A DNA stretch of 31,614 nt from Asticcacaulis sp. UBA2476 (GTDB lineage Bacteria; Pseudomonadota; Alphaproteobacteria; Caulobacterales; Caulobacteraceae). The notes below the pieces were generated by a model, which worked only from the letters and a program-made list of their open reading frames with translations, was not told where the DNA came from and made no database searches. Below, one piece after another: positions 24,381 through 31,614 of the stretch (the stretch's first letter is position 1; each line of letters opens with the position of its first letter). The DNA lies in contig DDPE01000046.1 in assembly GCA_002342035.1 (NCBI GenBank), positions 1 to 31,614 of the forward strand, given 5' to 3'. A program made the translations under genes and the position numbers.

Positions 24381-24685
24381 CTTCTCCCTACTGTATTTTT
24401 GCAATCCACAGGTCGTCAACGCCCCGGCGCATAACCTGAGGAATTAACGCGTCTTTATTCTTTGCATCGGGGTTATTCTAAAATCAGCCCCGCCAAAGGC
24501 CAAGACGCGTTCATAATAAGCTTCTGCAAAGCCCTTGACTTTAAGTTTTATATAAATTTATATACATGCAAGATAAATATTTTCTGCCGGACCGGTCTGT
24601 TCCTTATGTCACAGCAGGGGCAGGCGCTGAAATCGGAAATGGACAGTTTTGCCTGATAAAAAACACGGCACACAGGAGAGAAGAG
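24381..24685 (+). other. Non-coding stretch with nested inverted repeats between tRNA and DUF2975 gene
   Basis: AACGCGTCTT (24446-24455) and AAGACGCGTT (24502-24511) are perfect inverted repeats enclosing TTTG/CAAA and CGGGG (24468-24472)/CCCCG (24488-24492), giving a 66-base nested stem. CTTTGCA (24460-24466) can alternatively pair with TGCAAAG (24525-24531). No tRNA 3'-end duplicate is seen. The rest is the promoter and leader of the next operon. Confidence 0.5.
24535..24564 (+). promoter_or_regulatory. Probable sigma-70-type promoter of the DUF2975-XRE operon
   Basis: TTGACT (24535-24540), then a spacer of 17 or 18 AT-rich bases, then TTATAT/TATATA (24558-24564). It would give a leader of roughly 110 bases before the start at 24686. 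Confidence 0.55.
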
Positions 24686-25195
24686 ATGAAAAAACTATCC
24701 AGTTTTGCTTACTGGCCGCTTAAACTGATGGTGGGTTTGCCGCTGGCGATATTTGCCATCGCGACCGTGGTTCAGCTGCCGAAGGTATGGAGCCTGCTGG
24801 GCGGCGATCCCTACCGTCTTGGACTGGCCGTTTTGCAGGGCGGCCTGCCGGTGTTACCGTTTATGTTTTATGCGCTGGCGGTTTGGTTTGGGGCGGACAT
24901 GATTGCGCGGGTTAGGCTCGATACGGTGCTGGAACCCCTATTGATCAAGGGGCTGAAACGTAGCGGATTATGTCTTGGGGCAGGGTCATTTGCGCTTTAT
25001 GTTGAATCCAGCCTTTGGGCCTGGCAGACCATTTATGGCAATGATATCCCCCCGCCACAGGGCCATTCGATAGACTTTTTCCATGCCACCACAACCTTGT
25101 TTATCGGCCTGATTCTTTATGGCTTGGCAGAGCGCATCCGCCTGATGCAGGTCAAACGTGAAACCCTTTCCAATGAACTGAGTAATTTTGTCTGA
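24686..25195 (+). CDS. DUF2975 family membrane protein
   Basis: A 169-residue inner-membrane protein with four hydrophobic segments: about 8-30 (YWPLKLMVGLPLAIFAIATVV), 45-70 (GLAVLQGGLPVLPFMFYALAV), 90-110 (GLCLGAGSFALYVESSL) and 130-150 (FHATTTLFIGLILYGLAE). Length and layout fit DUF2975, whose genes typically sit beside a small XRE regulator, as here. The ATG at 24686 has AGGAG nine bases upstream. The stop overlaps the next start as TGATG. No biochemical role is established; membrane signal sensing for the paired regulator is a reasonable guess only. Confidence 0.85.
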   Translation: MKKLSSFAYWPLKLMVGLPLAIFAIATVVQLPKVWSLLGGDPYRLGLAVLQGGLPVLPFMFYALAVWFGADMIARVRLDTVLEPLLIKGLKRSGLCLGAGSFALYVESSLWAWQTIYGNDIPPPQGHSIDFFHATTTLFIGLILYGLAERIRLMQVKRETLSNELSNFV

Positions 25196-25428
25196 TGCCC
25201 GTCCGTGTAACGCTTGATGTCATGCTGGCACGCCGAAAGATGCGCGCCAAGGATCTGGCCGCGCAGGTCGGCATATCGGAAACTCAGATGTCCTTGCTAC
25301 GTACGGGCAAGGTCAAGGGCATGCGGTTTGATACCCTGTCGAAGATTTGCCTGCTGCTGGGATGTCAGCCCGGCGACATACTGGAATATGATGCTCGTGA
25401 AAGTGATTTAACCACCGGCATAGAGTGA
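25195..25428 (+). CDS. Small XRE-family (YozG-like) transcriptional regulator
   Basis: A 77-residue protein that is essentially one Cro/C1-type helix-turn-helix: VTLDVMLARRKMRAKDLA, AAQVGISETQMSLLRTGKVK, and DTLSKICLLLGCQPGDILEY, the last being the hallmark of the short YozG/HTH_26 type. It is translationally coupled to the DUF2975 gene by a one-base overlap, the usual partnership for both families. Probably it controls its own operon; other targets unknown. Confidence 0.9.
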   Translation: MPVRVTLDVMLARRKMRAKDLAAQVGISETQMSLLRTGKVKGMRFDTLSKICLLLGCQPGDILEYDARESDLTTGIE

Positions 25429-25469
25429 CGCCCTATTCCGGTCACGGTTTTGGCGACTATATTGTAGCC

Positions 25470-26426
25470 ATGATCAAAGCCCTGCTCATCACCGCCGCCC
25501 TTATGGCGCTACCGCTTACTGCCCCTGCGCAGGAAACCGTATCAGCGCCCGAAGTTGCGCAAGATGGCACCGAATGGATTACCGAGGTCACCGTGACTGC
25601 CAACCTGCCGGGACCGGCCATGTGGCGTGTCAAAAAAGGCGACTCAGAGGTCTATATTCTTGGGGCTATGCCCGTGATGGTTAAGCGCATCCCGTGGGAT
25701 GATGCTCGCATCCGCCGGGTGCTGAAACAGTCCAACGTCCTGTTGACCGCCCCCGAAGCCGAAGTCGGGCTGATCGGTTTGACCAAGCTTCAGATGAACA
25801 AGCGCCTGCCGATGGGGAAAAAGCTGGACGAGGTTCTGCCCGCCGATGTGTCGCAGCGGTTCTATGCGCTGGCCGATGCTTATGGTCTTGATCGCGACAA
25901 GTATAAGAAGGCCACGCCGTTGTGGGCGGCGGCGGCCCTGCGCGCGGACATCTATGAAAAAGCGCAGATCGCCACGCTTGATCCTGAGAAAACTCTGAAA
26001 CGGTTTGCCAAAGAAGACCGGCTCAAAACCCGCCCGACCGGTTCCTATAGTGCGGCCAAGATCATCTCCCGCGTCGGTCAGTTTTCTAAGGCACAGGAAA
26101 TGTCCTGCGTGCGCGCCACGCTGGATGAGATTGAATTTTCCACGAAAAATGCCCGCGCGGCGACTGAGGCGTGGGGACGCGGCGACCTGAAAACCGTGCA
26201 GCGCTTATCGCCGGACTCGGCCCTTTTGGCCTGTCTTGAAGGCGCGCCCTCGACCTCGGCCATGCTGGGGCGCACCATAGATCAGACCGTGGGATCGATC
26301 AATAAGGCCCTTGAGACACCCGGAAAATCGGTCATCGTCCTGCCGCTTAGCGCGCTTCTCAGTCAGGGCGGTGCCTTGCAAAAACTAAAATTGCAGGGTC
26401 TGGAAATCACCGAACCGGCGCTTTAA
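25470..26426 (+). CDS. TraB/GumN-like secreted protein, divergent
   Basis: A 318-residue exported protein. The ATG at 25470 begins a good Sec signal, MIKALLITAALMALPLTAPA. A GTG at 25425 overlapping the regulator's stop (GTGA) is the other possible start but would bury the signal. The mature part resembles TraB/GumN proteins: MWRVKKGDSEVYILGAMPVM, then VLKQSNVLLTAPEAEVGL and a helical body to PGKSVIVLPLSALLSQGGAL. The family's common G-T-x-H motif is replaced by GAMP, so any metal-dependent activity is doubtful. It is probably expressed with the DUF2975-XRE pair, 41 bases upstream. Function unknown. Confidence 0.7.
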   Translation: MIKALLITAALMALPLTAPAQETVSAPEVAQDGTEWITEVTVTANLPGPAMWRVKKGDSEVYILGAMPVMVKRIPWDDARIRRVLKQSNVLLTAPEAEVGLIGLTKLQMNKRLPMGKKLDEVLPADVSQRFYALADAYGLDRDKYKKATPLWAAAALRADIYEKAQIATLDPEKTLKRFAKEDRLKTRPTGSYSAAKIISRVGQFSKAQEMSCVRATLDEIEFSTKNARAATEAWGRGDLKTVQRLSPDSALLACLEGAPSTSAMLGRTIDQTVGSINKALETPGKSVIVLPLSALLSQGGALQKLKLQGLEITEPAL

Positions 26427-26467
26427 GCTTAAACAAAAAAATTCACACGAAATCACGACATCGCGCC

Positions 26468-26532
26468 TTGACTCTGCCCGTCGGCAACCCTAACTCAAGG
26501 GCGCGTTAGCACTCACATGTGTCGAGTGCTAA
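26468..26532 (+). promoter_or_regulatory. groESL promoter and CIRCE operator (HrcA site)
   Basis: TTGACT (26468-26473), 17 bases, TAACTC (26491-26496); CCTTGACT with ACCCTAACT also loosely resembles a heat-shock sigma-32 promoter. Immediately downstream is a perfect CIRCE element: TTAGCACTC (26506-26514), 9-base spacer, GAGTGCTAA (26524-26532). CIRCE binds the HrcA repressor, so the operon should be HrcA-controlled. Confidence 0.92.
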
Positions 26533-26563
26533 CAACCTTTCCATATTGAATCGGAGACATCTC

Positions 26564-26854
26564 ATGAGCTTTCGTCCGCTGGGCGACCGCGTTGTGGTCA
26601 AAAGAGTAGAAGAAGAAGCCAAGACCAAGGGTGGGATCATCATCCCCGATACCGCTAAGGAAAAGCCGCAAGAAGGCGAAGTCGTCTCAGTCGGCCCCGG
26701 TGCCCGTAACGACAAGGGCGATATCGTCGCTCTGGAAGTTAAGGCCGGCGACCGCGTCCTGTTCGGTAAGTGGGGCGGTACCGAAGTCAAGATCGACGGC
26801 GAAGACCTGCTGATCCTGAAAGAATCCGACATCTTGGGCATTGTGAACCGCTAG
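26564..26854 (+). CDS. groES: Co-chaperonin GroES
   Basis: The 96-residue lid of the chaperonin, a heptamer closing the GroEL cage. FRPLGDRVVVKRVEEEAKTK (3-22) is the conserved first strand and mobile-loop start; GGIIIPDTAKEKPQEGEVVS and GDRVLFGKWGGTEVKIDGED follow, and it ends in LILKESDILGIV. The ATG at 26564 is the family start with GGAG ten bases upstream. It lies 32 bases after CIRCE and 99 bases before groEL. Confidence 0.98.
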   Translation: MSFRPLGDRVVVKRVEEEAKTKGGIIIPDTAKEKPQEGEVVSVGPGARNDKGDIVALEVKAGDRVLFGKWGGTEVKIDGEDLLILKESDILGIVNR

Positions 26855-26865
26855 TTTTAGCGAAC

Positions 26866-26921
26866 CCCTTGCCCCCTCCGGCCAGACAAGCTGGCCACCT
26901 CCCCCGTAAACAGGGGAGGAG
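26866..26921. repeat. REP-like two-hairpin element between groES and groEL
   Basis: GGCCAG (26880-26885) pairs with CTGGCC (26891-26896), then CTCCCC pairs with GGGGAG a few bases on. The CTCCCC...GGGGAGGAG arm matches the right arm of the element between potF and potH. It lies within the bicistronic mRNA. Confidence 0.65.
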
Positions 26922-26953
26922 ATAATTCACGCAACCAACCTAGGAACACTAAA

Positions 26954-28600
26954 ATGGCTGCTAAAGACGTATTATTTGCTTCCGACGCGCGCGATAAGAT
27001 TTTGCGCGGCGTCAACATCCTCGCCAACGCTGTGAAGGTAACGCTCGGCCCCAAGGGTCGTAATGTCATCCTCGAAAAGTCGTTCGGTGCCCCGCGTTCG
27101 ACCAAGGACGGCGTTTCGGTCGCCAAGGAAATCGAACTGGCTGACCGTTTCGAGAACCTCGGCGCTCAGTTGATCCGCGAAGTCGCTTCCAAGACCAACG
27201 ACAAGGCCGGTGACGGCACCACGACCGCGACCGTTCTGGCGCAAGCCATTGCCGTCGAAGGCCTGAAATCCGTCGCTTCGGGCCGTAACCCGATGGACCT
27301 GAAGCGCGGCATCGATAAGGCCGTCATCATCGCCGTCGCCCAGATCAAGGCATCGTCGAAGAAGGTCACCACTAACGCTGAGATCGCTCAGGTCGGCACC
27401 ATTTCGGCCAACGGCGACAAAGAAGTCGGCGAAATGATCGCTAAGGCGATGGAAAAAGTCGGCAACGAAGGCGTCATCACCGTTGAAGAAGCCAAGACCG
27501 CTGAAACCGAGCTGGATGTCGTTGAAGGCATGCAATTCGACCGCGGCTATCTGTCGCCGTACTTCATCACCAACCCTGACAAGATGGAAGCGGTCCTCGA
27601 AGACCCTTACATCCTGATCTTTGACAAGAAGATCTCGTCGCTGCAACCGATCCTGCCGGTCCTCGAAGCGGTTGTCCAATCGGGCAAGCCTTTGCTGATC
27701 GTTGCCGAAGACGTTGAAGGCGAAGCTTTGGCAACCCTGGTGGTCAACCGTCTGCGTGGCGGCCTGCGCGTAGCAGCCGTTAAGGCCCCTGGCTTCGGCG
27801 ATCGCCGTAAGGCCATGCTGGAAGACATCGCCATCCTGACCGCCGGTCAGGTCATTTCCGAAGACATTGGTATCAAGCTTGAGTCGGTCACGCTCGACAT
27901 GCTCGGCAAGGCCAAGAAGGTCACGATCACCAAGGACAACACCACCATTGTTGATGGCGCCGGTGAAAAGTCCGAGATCGAAGGCCGCGTCGCTCAGATC
28001 AAGACCCAGATCGAAGAAACCACCTCTGACTACGACAAAGAAAAGCTGCAAGAGCGTCTGGCCAAGCTGGCCGGTGGTGTTGCCGTGATCCGCGTTGGCG
28101 GTTCGACCGAAGTCGAAGTTAAGGAAAAGAAGGATCGCGTCGACGACGCGCTGAACGCAACCCGCGCTGCCGTTGACGAAGGTATCGTCCCCGGTGGTGG
28201 TACGGCGCTGCTGAAGGCATCTCTGGCCCTGACCGACCTTAAGGGTGACAATGATGACCAGACCGCCGGCATCAACATCGTCCGTCGCGCCCTGCAGGCC
28301 CCGATCCGTCAGATCGTGGAAAATGCTGGCGTCGAAGGCTCGATCGTTGTCGGTAAGGTTCTGGACAATGCTTCGCCAACCTTCGGCTTCAACGCTCAGA
28401 CCGAGCAGTATGTTGACCTCGTCGCTGACGGCGTGATCGACCCGGCCAAGGTTGTGCGTACAGCTCTGCAAGACGCGGCGTCCGTGTCGGGCCTGCTGAT
28501 CACCACCGAAGCGGCTGTGGTCGAGTCCCCTAAGAAGGAATCGGCAGCGCCTCAAATGGGCGGCGGCGGCATGGGCGGTATGGGCGGTATGGATTTTTAG
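26954..28600 (+). CDS. groEL: Chaperonin GroEL (60 kDa)
   Basis: ATP-driven folding chamber subunit, 548 residues, the standard length. Seen: KVTLGPKGRNVILEKSFGAP (28-47), nucleotide-binding GDGTTTATVLAQAI (86-99), NPMDLKRGID (112-121), apical-domain VVEGMQFDRGYLSPYF, the GGGTALLK segment near 414-421, and the Gly-Met-rich tail GGGGMGGMGGMDF. It follows groES under the CIRCE promoter and ends before a strong hairpin terminator at 28708. Alphaproteobacteria often carry several groEL genes; the HrcA-controlled one linked to groES, as here, is usually the housekeeping copy. Confidence 0.99.
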   Translation: MAAKDVLFASDARDKILRGVNILANAVKVTLGPKGRNVILEKSFGAPRSTKDGVSVAKEIELADRFENLGAQLIREVASKTNDKAGDGTTTATVLAQAIAVEGLKSVASGRNPMDLKRGIDKAVIIAVAQIKASSKKVTTNAEIAQVGTISANGDKEVGEMIAKAMEKVGNEGVITVEEAKTAETELDVVEGMQFDRGYLSPYFITNPDKMEAVLEDPYILIFDKKISSLQPILPVLEAVVQSGKPLLIVAEDVEGEALATLVVNRLRGGLRVAAVKAPGFGDRRKAMLEDIAILTAGQVISEDIGIKLESVTLDMLGKAKKVTITKDNTTIVDGAGEKSEIEGRVAQIKTQIEETTSDYDKEKLQERLAKLAGGVAVIRVGGSTEVEVKEKKDRVDDALNATRAAVDEGIVPGGGTALLKASLALTDLKGDNDDQTAGINIVRRALQAPIRQIVENAGVEGSIVVGKVLDNASPTFGFNAQTEQYVDLVADGVIDPAKVVRTALQDAASVSGLLITTEAAVVESPKKESAAPQMGGGGMGGMGGMDF

Positions 28601-28611
28601 GGCTTCACCTC

Positions 28612-28641
28612 AAAGTCCTTCGCTACGCTCAGTGTACTTTT
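28612..28641. repeat. Dispersed hairpin repeat, copy 2
   Basis: Matches 3327-3356 at 28 of 30 positions (AAAGTCCTTCGC, two changes, CGCTCAGTGTACTTTT). The outer AAAGT/ACTTT arms pair. It is 11 bases after the groEL stop and before the terminator; a further small dyad, CGAG/CTCG around a T-run, follows at 28657-28672. Confidence 0.75.
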
Positions 28642-28707
28642 TCGGTGTGGTCGTTTCGAGAGCTTTTTCTCGGGACGGCCCTTCGAAAAATCTCACAGCT
28701 TATATGG

Positions 28708-28737
28708 AAAGAGCGGGCTGCAAGACCCGCTCTTTTT
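28708..28737 (+). terminator. Rho-independent terminator of groESL
   Basis: Perfect 10-bp stem, AAAGAGCGGG (28708-28717) with CCCGCTCTTT (28726-28735), 8-base loop and a T-run on the 3' side. It is a textbook intrinsic terminator 108 bases after the groEL stop. Confidence 0.9.
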
Positions 28738-28864
28738 ATGTAATTAACACAAGACTTCAAAATTAATTCGTAAAAATTGAATTTAATAATAATACAATTT
28801 TGCATAGAAACCTTATTTTAATTTCGTTATATTTGATACGTTATTTGAATAAGGAATGACGGCT

Positions 28865-29035
28865 ATGACCTTTGATTTTTCAAAGATTGATGTAGATACG
28901 CTTTATACTTATTGCGAACGTATATTTACTATGGACAAACATTCCGATCTCGATCTGTCGCTCGCGAAAGCGGAACTGCGTCCGGCTATTGACGCCGCTG
29001 CTATCCATCATCCCAAATTCAACCAATTCCAATAA
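28865..29035 (+). CDS. Unrecognised 56-residue small protein
   Basis: A short frame that follows an AT-rich island (28738-28860). The ATG has AAGGA nine bases upstream. The product starts MTFDFSKIDVDTLYTYCERI and ends AAAIHHPKFNQFQ; it is hydrophilic, mixed-charge, with a probable central helix (LDLSLAKAELRPAIDAAA), no signal peptide or membrane segment. GC content rises from AT-rich at the 5' end to typical coding composition in the second half. It sits between the groEL terminator and the PhoX gene, with 136 bases to the latter. No family comes to mind and no function is proposed. Confidence 0.55.
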   Translation: MTFDFSKIDVDTLYTYCERIFTMDKHSDLDLSLAKAELRPAIDAAAIHHPKFNQFQ

Positions 29036-29084
29036 TTGCGGTTTCACGCACCGGCGTTAAGCCCTGAATCCTAAATCACCGCCA

Positions 29085-29105
29085 TCTGTCACAAAACAAA
29101 TACAG
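29085..29105 (+). promoter_or_regulatory. Weak candidate Pho box upstream of the PhoX gene
   Basis: CTGTCAC (29086-29092) matches a PhoB half-site at six of seven positions, but the second half 11 bases on (CAAATAC) matches poorly. It is listed because PhoX genes are commonly PhoB-controlled; the sequence alone does not establish it. Confidence 0.2.
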
Positions 29106-29171
29106 ACCTGGTAAAAGACCTACACACAACAGGGCCATTAATTACCTTTCATATCTTTATGGAGGGGCGCT

Positions 29172-31614
29172 GTGTCCGATATCAAACTTACCGGTCGTCA
29201 CGATGACGGCAATTTTCAGTTAAATACATCGAACAACCCAAGCCTGAACGATGTTATCGAGCAGCGTAATTCCCGCCGTCAAATCCTGGGCGGTATGGCC
29301 TCGGTCGCCGCCCTGTTCGGCCTGAGCGCCTGCGGCAGCGATGACGACGACAAGGCACCGCTGGCCGTAGTATCGGCGGGCGGCGCAGGCGCCACCACCT
29401 CCGGCCGCATGGTCACCCTCACCGGCACGGCATCCGGCTCCTCCAGCGTCGCCTGGACGCAAGTATCGGGCCCGGCGGCCACCCTGACCGGTGCTGACAC
29501 CGCCACTGCCACCTTCATGGCCCCCAGCGTCACGGCTGCCACCCCGCTGGTGTTCAGCTTTACGGCTAAGAACGCAGCAGGCTTTCCGTCTTCAGCCAAC
29601 GCCACTGTTACCGTCAGCCCCGCCGCCCTCGGCTTCACGGCTGTGGCCAAGAATAAGAACGATATCGTCACCGTCCCCGAAGGCTATACGGTATCTGTGC
29701 TCTATCGTCTGGGTGACCCGATCCTTGCCGGCGTCGCCGCCTATGCCAATAACGGCACTGACACCAATTTTGCCGGTCGCGCCGGCGATCACCACGACGG
29801 CATGGCCTATTTCGGTCTGGCCGCCACCGGCGCGGTCCGCGATGACAACAGCTCGACCCGCGGGCTTTTGGTCATGAACCATGAAAATATCACGGCACCG
29901 TACCTGCACGTGAACGGCGTTACCGCCGGGGCCACACGTCTGGAATCCGAGGCCATCAAGGAAATCGAATGTCACGGCGTCGCTGTGGTCGAAGTGACCC
30001 GCGCGACAACGGGTGGCTGGAGCTATGTTCAGGGTGGCGCGCTCAACCGACGTGTTACACCGCTGACGCCGATGGTGTTCAACGGCCCGGTACGCGGCGA
30101 CGATCAAATCAAGACCGTTTATTCGACGGGCGGCACCGCCGGTCGCGGCACGATCAACAACTGCGCCAACGGCGTCAATGCCTGGGGCACCTATCTGACC
30201 TGCGAAGAAAACTGGGCCGGTTACTTCCGCCGCGCCGCCGGTGACAACGCCAACCGCACCGCCAAGCAAGTTGTGGCCTTTAACCGTTACGGCGTGACGC
30301 AAGGCGCTGCCGGGGCCAATAACTGGGCCAGCGTCACCGCCGCCAATGCCGCTGATCAGGCCAATTTCTCAAAGTGGAATGTCACAGTCGACACCTCCAA
30401 GGCCGCTGATGGCTCAGGCGACTACCGTAATGAAGCCAACCAGTACGGCTGGGTGGTCGAAATCGATCCGTATAATGCCAGCGCCACCCCGCGTAAGCGC
30501 ACCGCGCTCGGCCGCATGGGCCACGAAGGTGCGTGGCCTGCCAACTTCGTCGCCGGTCGCAAGCCGGTCTTCTACATGGGCGACGATTCGCGCGGTGAAT
30601 ATTTCTATAAGTTCGTGTCAAACACCCCTTGGAACGCCGCCGATGCCAATGCTACCGATCGTCTGGCGGTCGGTGACAAATACCTCGATAACGGCACGCT
30701 CTATGTCGCCCGCTTCGATGCCACGGGTCAGGGCATATGGCTGCCGCTGGTCTTCGGCACTGGCGTGCTGACCGCCGCCAACCCGACCTATGCTTTCGCC
30801 AATCAGGCCGATGTGCTGATCAACACCCGTCTGGCCGCCGATGTCGTCGGGGCCACTAAGATGGACCGTCCGGAATGGGCCGCCGTAAACCCCGCCAATG
30901 GCGAGGTTTACCTGACCCTGACCAACAACAATGCGTCGAACCGTCCGCTGGCTGGCACCAATGCCGCCAACCCGCGTCACTATAACGATCCGGTCGGCAA
31001 CTCAAACAACTACGGCAACCCGAACGGCCACGTGGTCCGCCTTAAGGAATCCGCCAACAACCCGGAATCGACCACCTTCCAGTGGGATATCTATCTGTTC
31101 GGGGCCGGCGCCGATCTGGATGCTACCAACATCAATATCTCAGGCCTTGATGCCAGCAACGATTTCTCAAGTCCTGACGGCCTGTGGTTCTCGCGCCCAT
31201 CCAATGCCGCCGGTCTGGTCAATCCGCTGCTGTGGATCCAAACCGACGACGGTGCTTATACGGACGTGACGAACTGCATGATGCTGGCGGCTATGCCCGG
31301 TACGGTCGGCGATGGGGCGGCGCGCACCATCACCAATACCGGCACCGGTGGGGCCACCGCCACGCAGGCAACCTTTGTCGGCAAGGCACCGGGCATGCAG
31401 CTTCGCCGCTTCCTGGTCGGCCCGAAGGAATGTGAAATCACCGGCATCGACTCGACGCCGGATGGCCGCACCCTGTTCGTCAACATCCAGCATCCGGGCG
31501 AGTTGGGCTCACCGAACACACCGACTTCCAACTGGCCCTACAGCCAGTCGGGTACGGCGGCGGGTCGTCCGCGCTCGGCCACGGTTGTCATCACCAAGAA
31601 CGACGGCGGTGTTG
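29172..31614 (+). CDS. phoX: PhoX-family alkaline phosphatase with N-terminal Ig-like domain (3' end outside window)
   Basis: Partial: 814 codons are visible without a stop. PhoX enzymes are exported iron-calcium phosphatases that release phosphate from organic esters. The GTG start has GGAGG six bases upstream. The N-terminus has a twin-arginine motif, NSRRQILGG (33-41), and a lipobox LSAC with Cys54, so it is likely a Tat-exported lipoprotein. Residues about 62-150 form a Ser/Thr-rich Ig- or PKD-like domain (VTLTGTASGSSSVAWTQVSG). The catalytic domain follows: LLVMNHENITAPYLH, NNCANGVNAWGTYLTCEENW with Cys331 and Glu345/346, GRMGHEGAWP, and MDRPEWAAVNPANGEVYLTL. Cys331 is probably the iron-bridging ligand known in the family. 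Naming as PhoX versus a related DUF839 protein is inference. Confidence 0.88.
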   Translation, partial: MSDIKLTGRHDDGNFQLNTSNNPSLNDVIEQRNSRRQILGGMASVAALFGLSACGSDDDDKAPLAVVSAGGAGATTSGRMVTLTGTASGSSSVAWTQVSGPAATLTGADTATATFMAPSVTAATPLVFSFTAKNAAGFPSSANATVTVSPAALGFTAVAKNKNDIVTVPEGYTVSVLYRLGDPILAGVAAYANNGTDTNFAGRAGDHHDGMAYFGLAATGAVRDDNSSTRGLLVMNHENITAPYLHVNGVTAGATRLESEAIKEIECHGVAVVEVTRATTGGWSYVQGGALNRRVTPLTPMVFNGPVRGDDQIKTVYSTGGTAGRGTINNCANGVNAWGTYLTCEENWAGYFRRAAGDNANRTAKQVVAFNRYGVTQGAAGANNWASVTAANAADQANFSKWNVTVDTSKAADGSGDYRNEANQYGWVVEIDPYNASATPRKRTALGRMGHEGAWPANFVAGRKPVFYMGDDSRGEYFYKFVSNTPWNAADANATDRLAVGDKYLDNGTLYVARFDATGQGIWLPLVFGTGVLTAANPTYAFANQADVLINTRLAADVVGATKMDRPEWAAVNPANGEVYLTLTNNNASNRPLAGTNAANPRHYNDPVGNSNNYGNPNGHVVRLKESANNPESTTFQWDIYLFGAGADLDATNINISGLDASNDFSSPDGLWFSRPSNAAGLVNPLLWIQTDDGAYTDVTNCMMLAAMPGTVGDGAARTITNTGTGGATATQATFVGKAPGMQLRRFLVGPKECEITGIDSTPDGRTLFVNIQHPGELGSPNTPTSNWPYSQSGTAAGRPRSATVVITKNDGGV

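Noticed and set aside
24304..24685. tRNA gene as integration site of a mobile element
   Set aside because: No duplicate of the tRNA 3' end and no integrase gene are visible in the window.
26972..28555. A 527-residue open frame antisense to groEL
   Set aside because: It is the mirror of the strongly biased groEL codon usage. It has no ribosome site or domain, and groEL itself is certain.

Overview
The window reads as ordinary chromosome of an alphaproteobacterium, most likely a Caulobacteraceae member close to Asticcacaulis or Caulobacter. That is an inference from the moderately high GC content, the style of the proteins (MnmA, GroESL, RodZ-like protein beside IspG), a perfect CIRCE heat-shock operator, and the many short hairpin-type intergenic repeats. 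No phage, plasmid, insertion sequence or CRISPR array is visible.

Layout. 0-2.5 kb (minus strand): a RodZ-like membrane/HTH protein followed by ispG, a neighbourhood also found in E. coli. 2.9-3.3 kb: a small hotdog-fold (MaoC-like) protein, convergent with the next block. 3.5-16.8 kb (minus strand): a polyamine uptake and catabolism locus, the main subject of the window. In transcription order it is puuC, gabD, a class III aminotransferase, puuA, the putrescine-type ABC importer potF-potH-potI-potG, puuD, a DUF1835/DUF3658 protein, and spuC. Together they would import putrescine, gamma-glutamylate it, take it through an aldehyde to gamma-glutamyl-GABA, release GABA and carry it to succinate. 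No PuuB-type FAD oxidase is present in the window. The same palindrome, TGTGATCACA, stands in front of puuC, puuA, potF and spuC, so the locus looks like four transcription units under one unidentified regulator.

16.9-24.2 kb: mnmA (with a 60-bp tandem repeat at its 3' end), an HxlR-type regulator, a small secreted protein, a gene-poor stretch, a DegT-type aminotransferase co-transcribed with a secreted beta-propeller protein, an Lrp/AsnC regulator and a GT4 glycosyltransferase. 24.3-26.4 kb: a tRNA with anticodon CAU, then a compact set of a DUF2975 membrane protein, a small XRE regulator and a TraB/GumN-like secreted protein. 26.5-28.7 kb: groES-groEL with CIRCE and a good terminator. 28.7-29.04 kb: an AT-rich island with an unrecognised 56-residue ORF. 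29.17 kb to the end: a PhoX-type phosphatase, cut by the window edge, with an Ig-like domain behind a Tat/lipoprotein signal.

The observations most worth following are the four-site operator set, the absence of puuB alongside two class III aminotransferases, the DUF1835/DUF3658 gene coupled to puuD, and several families of dispersed intergenic repeats.
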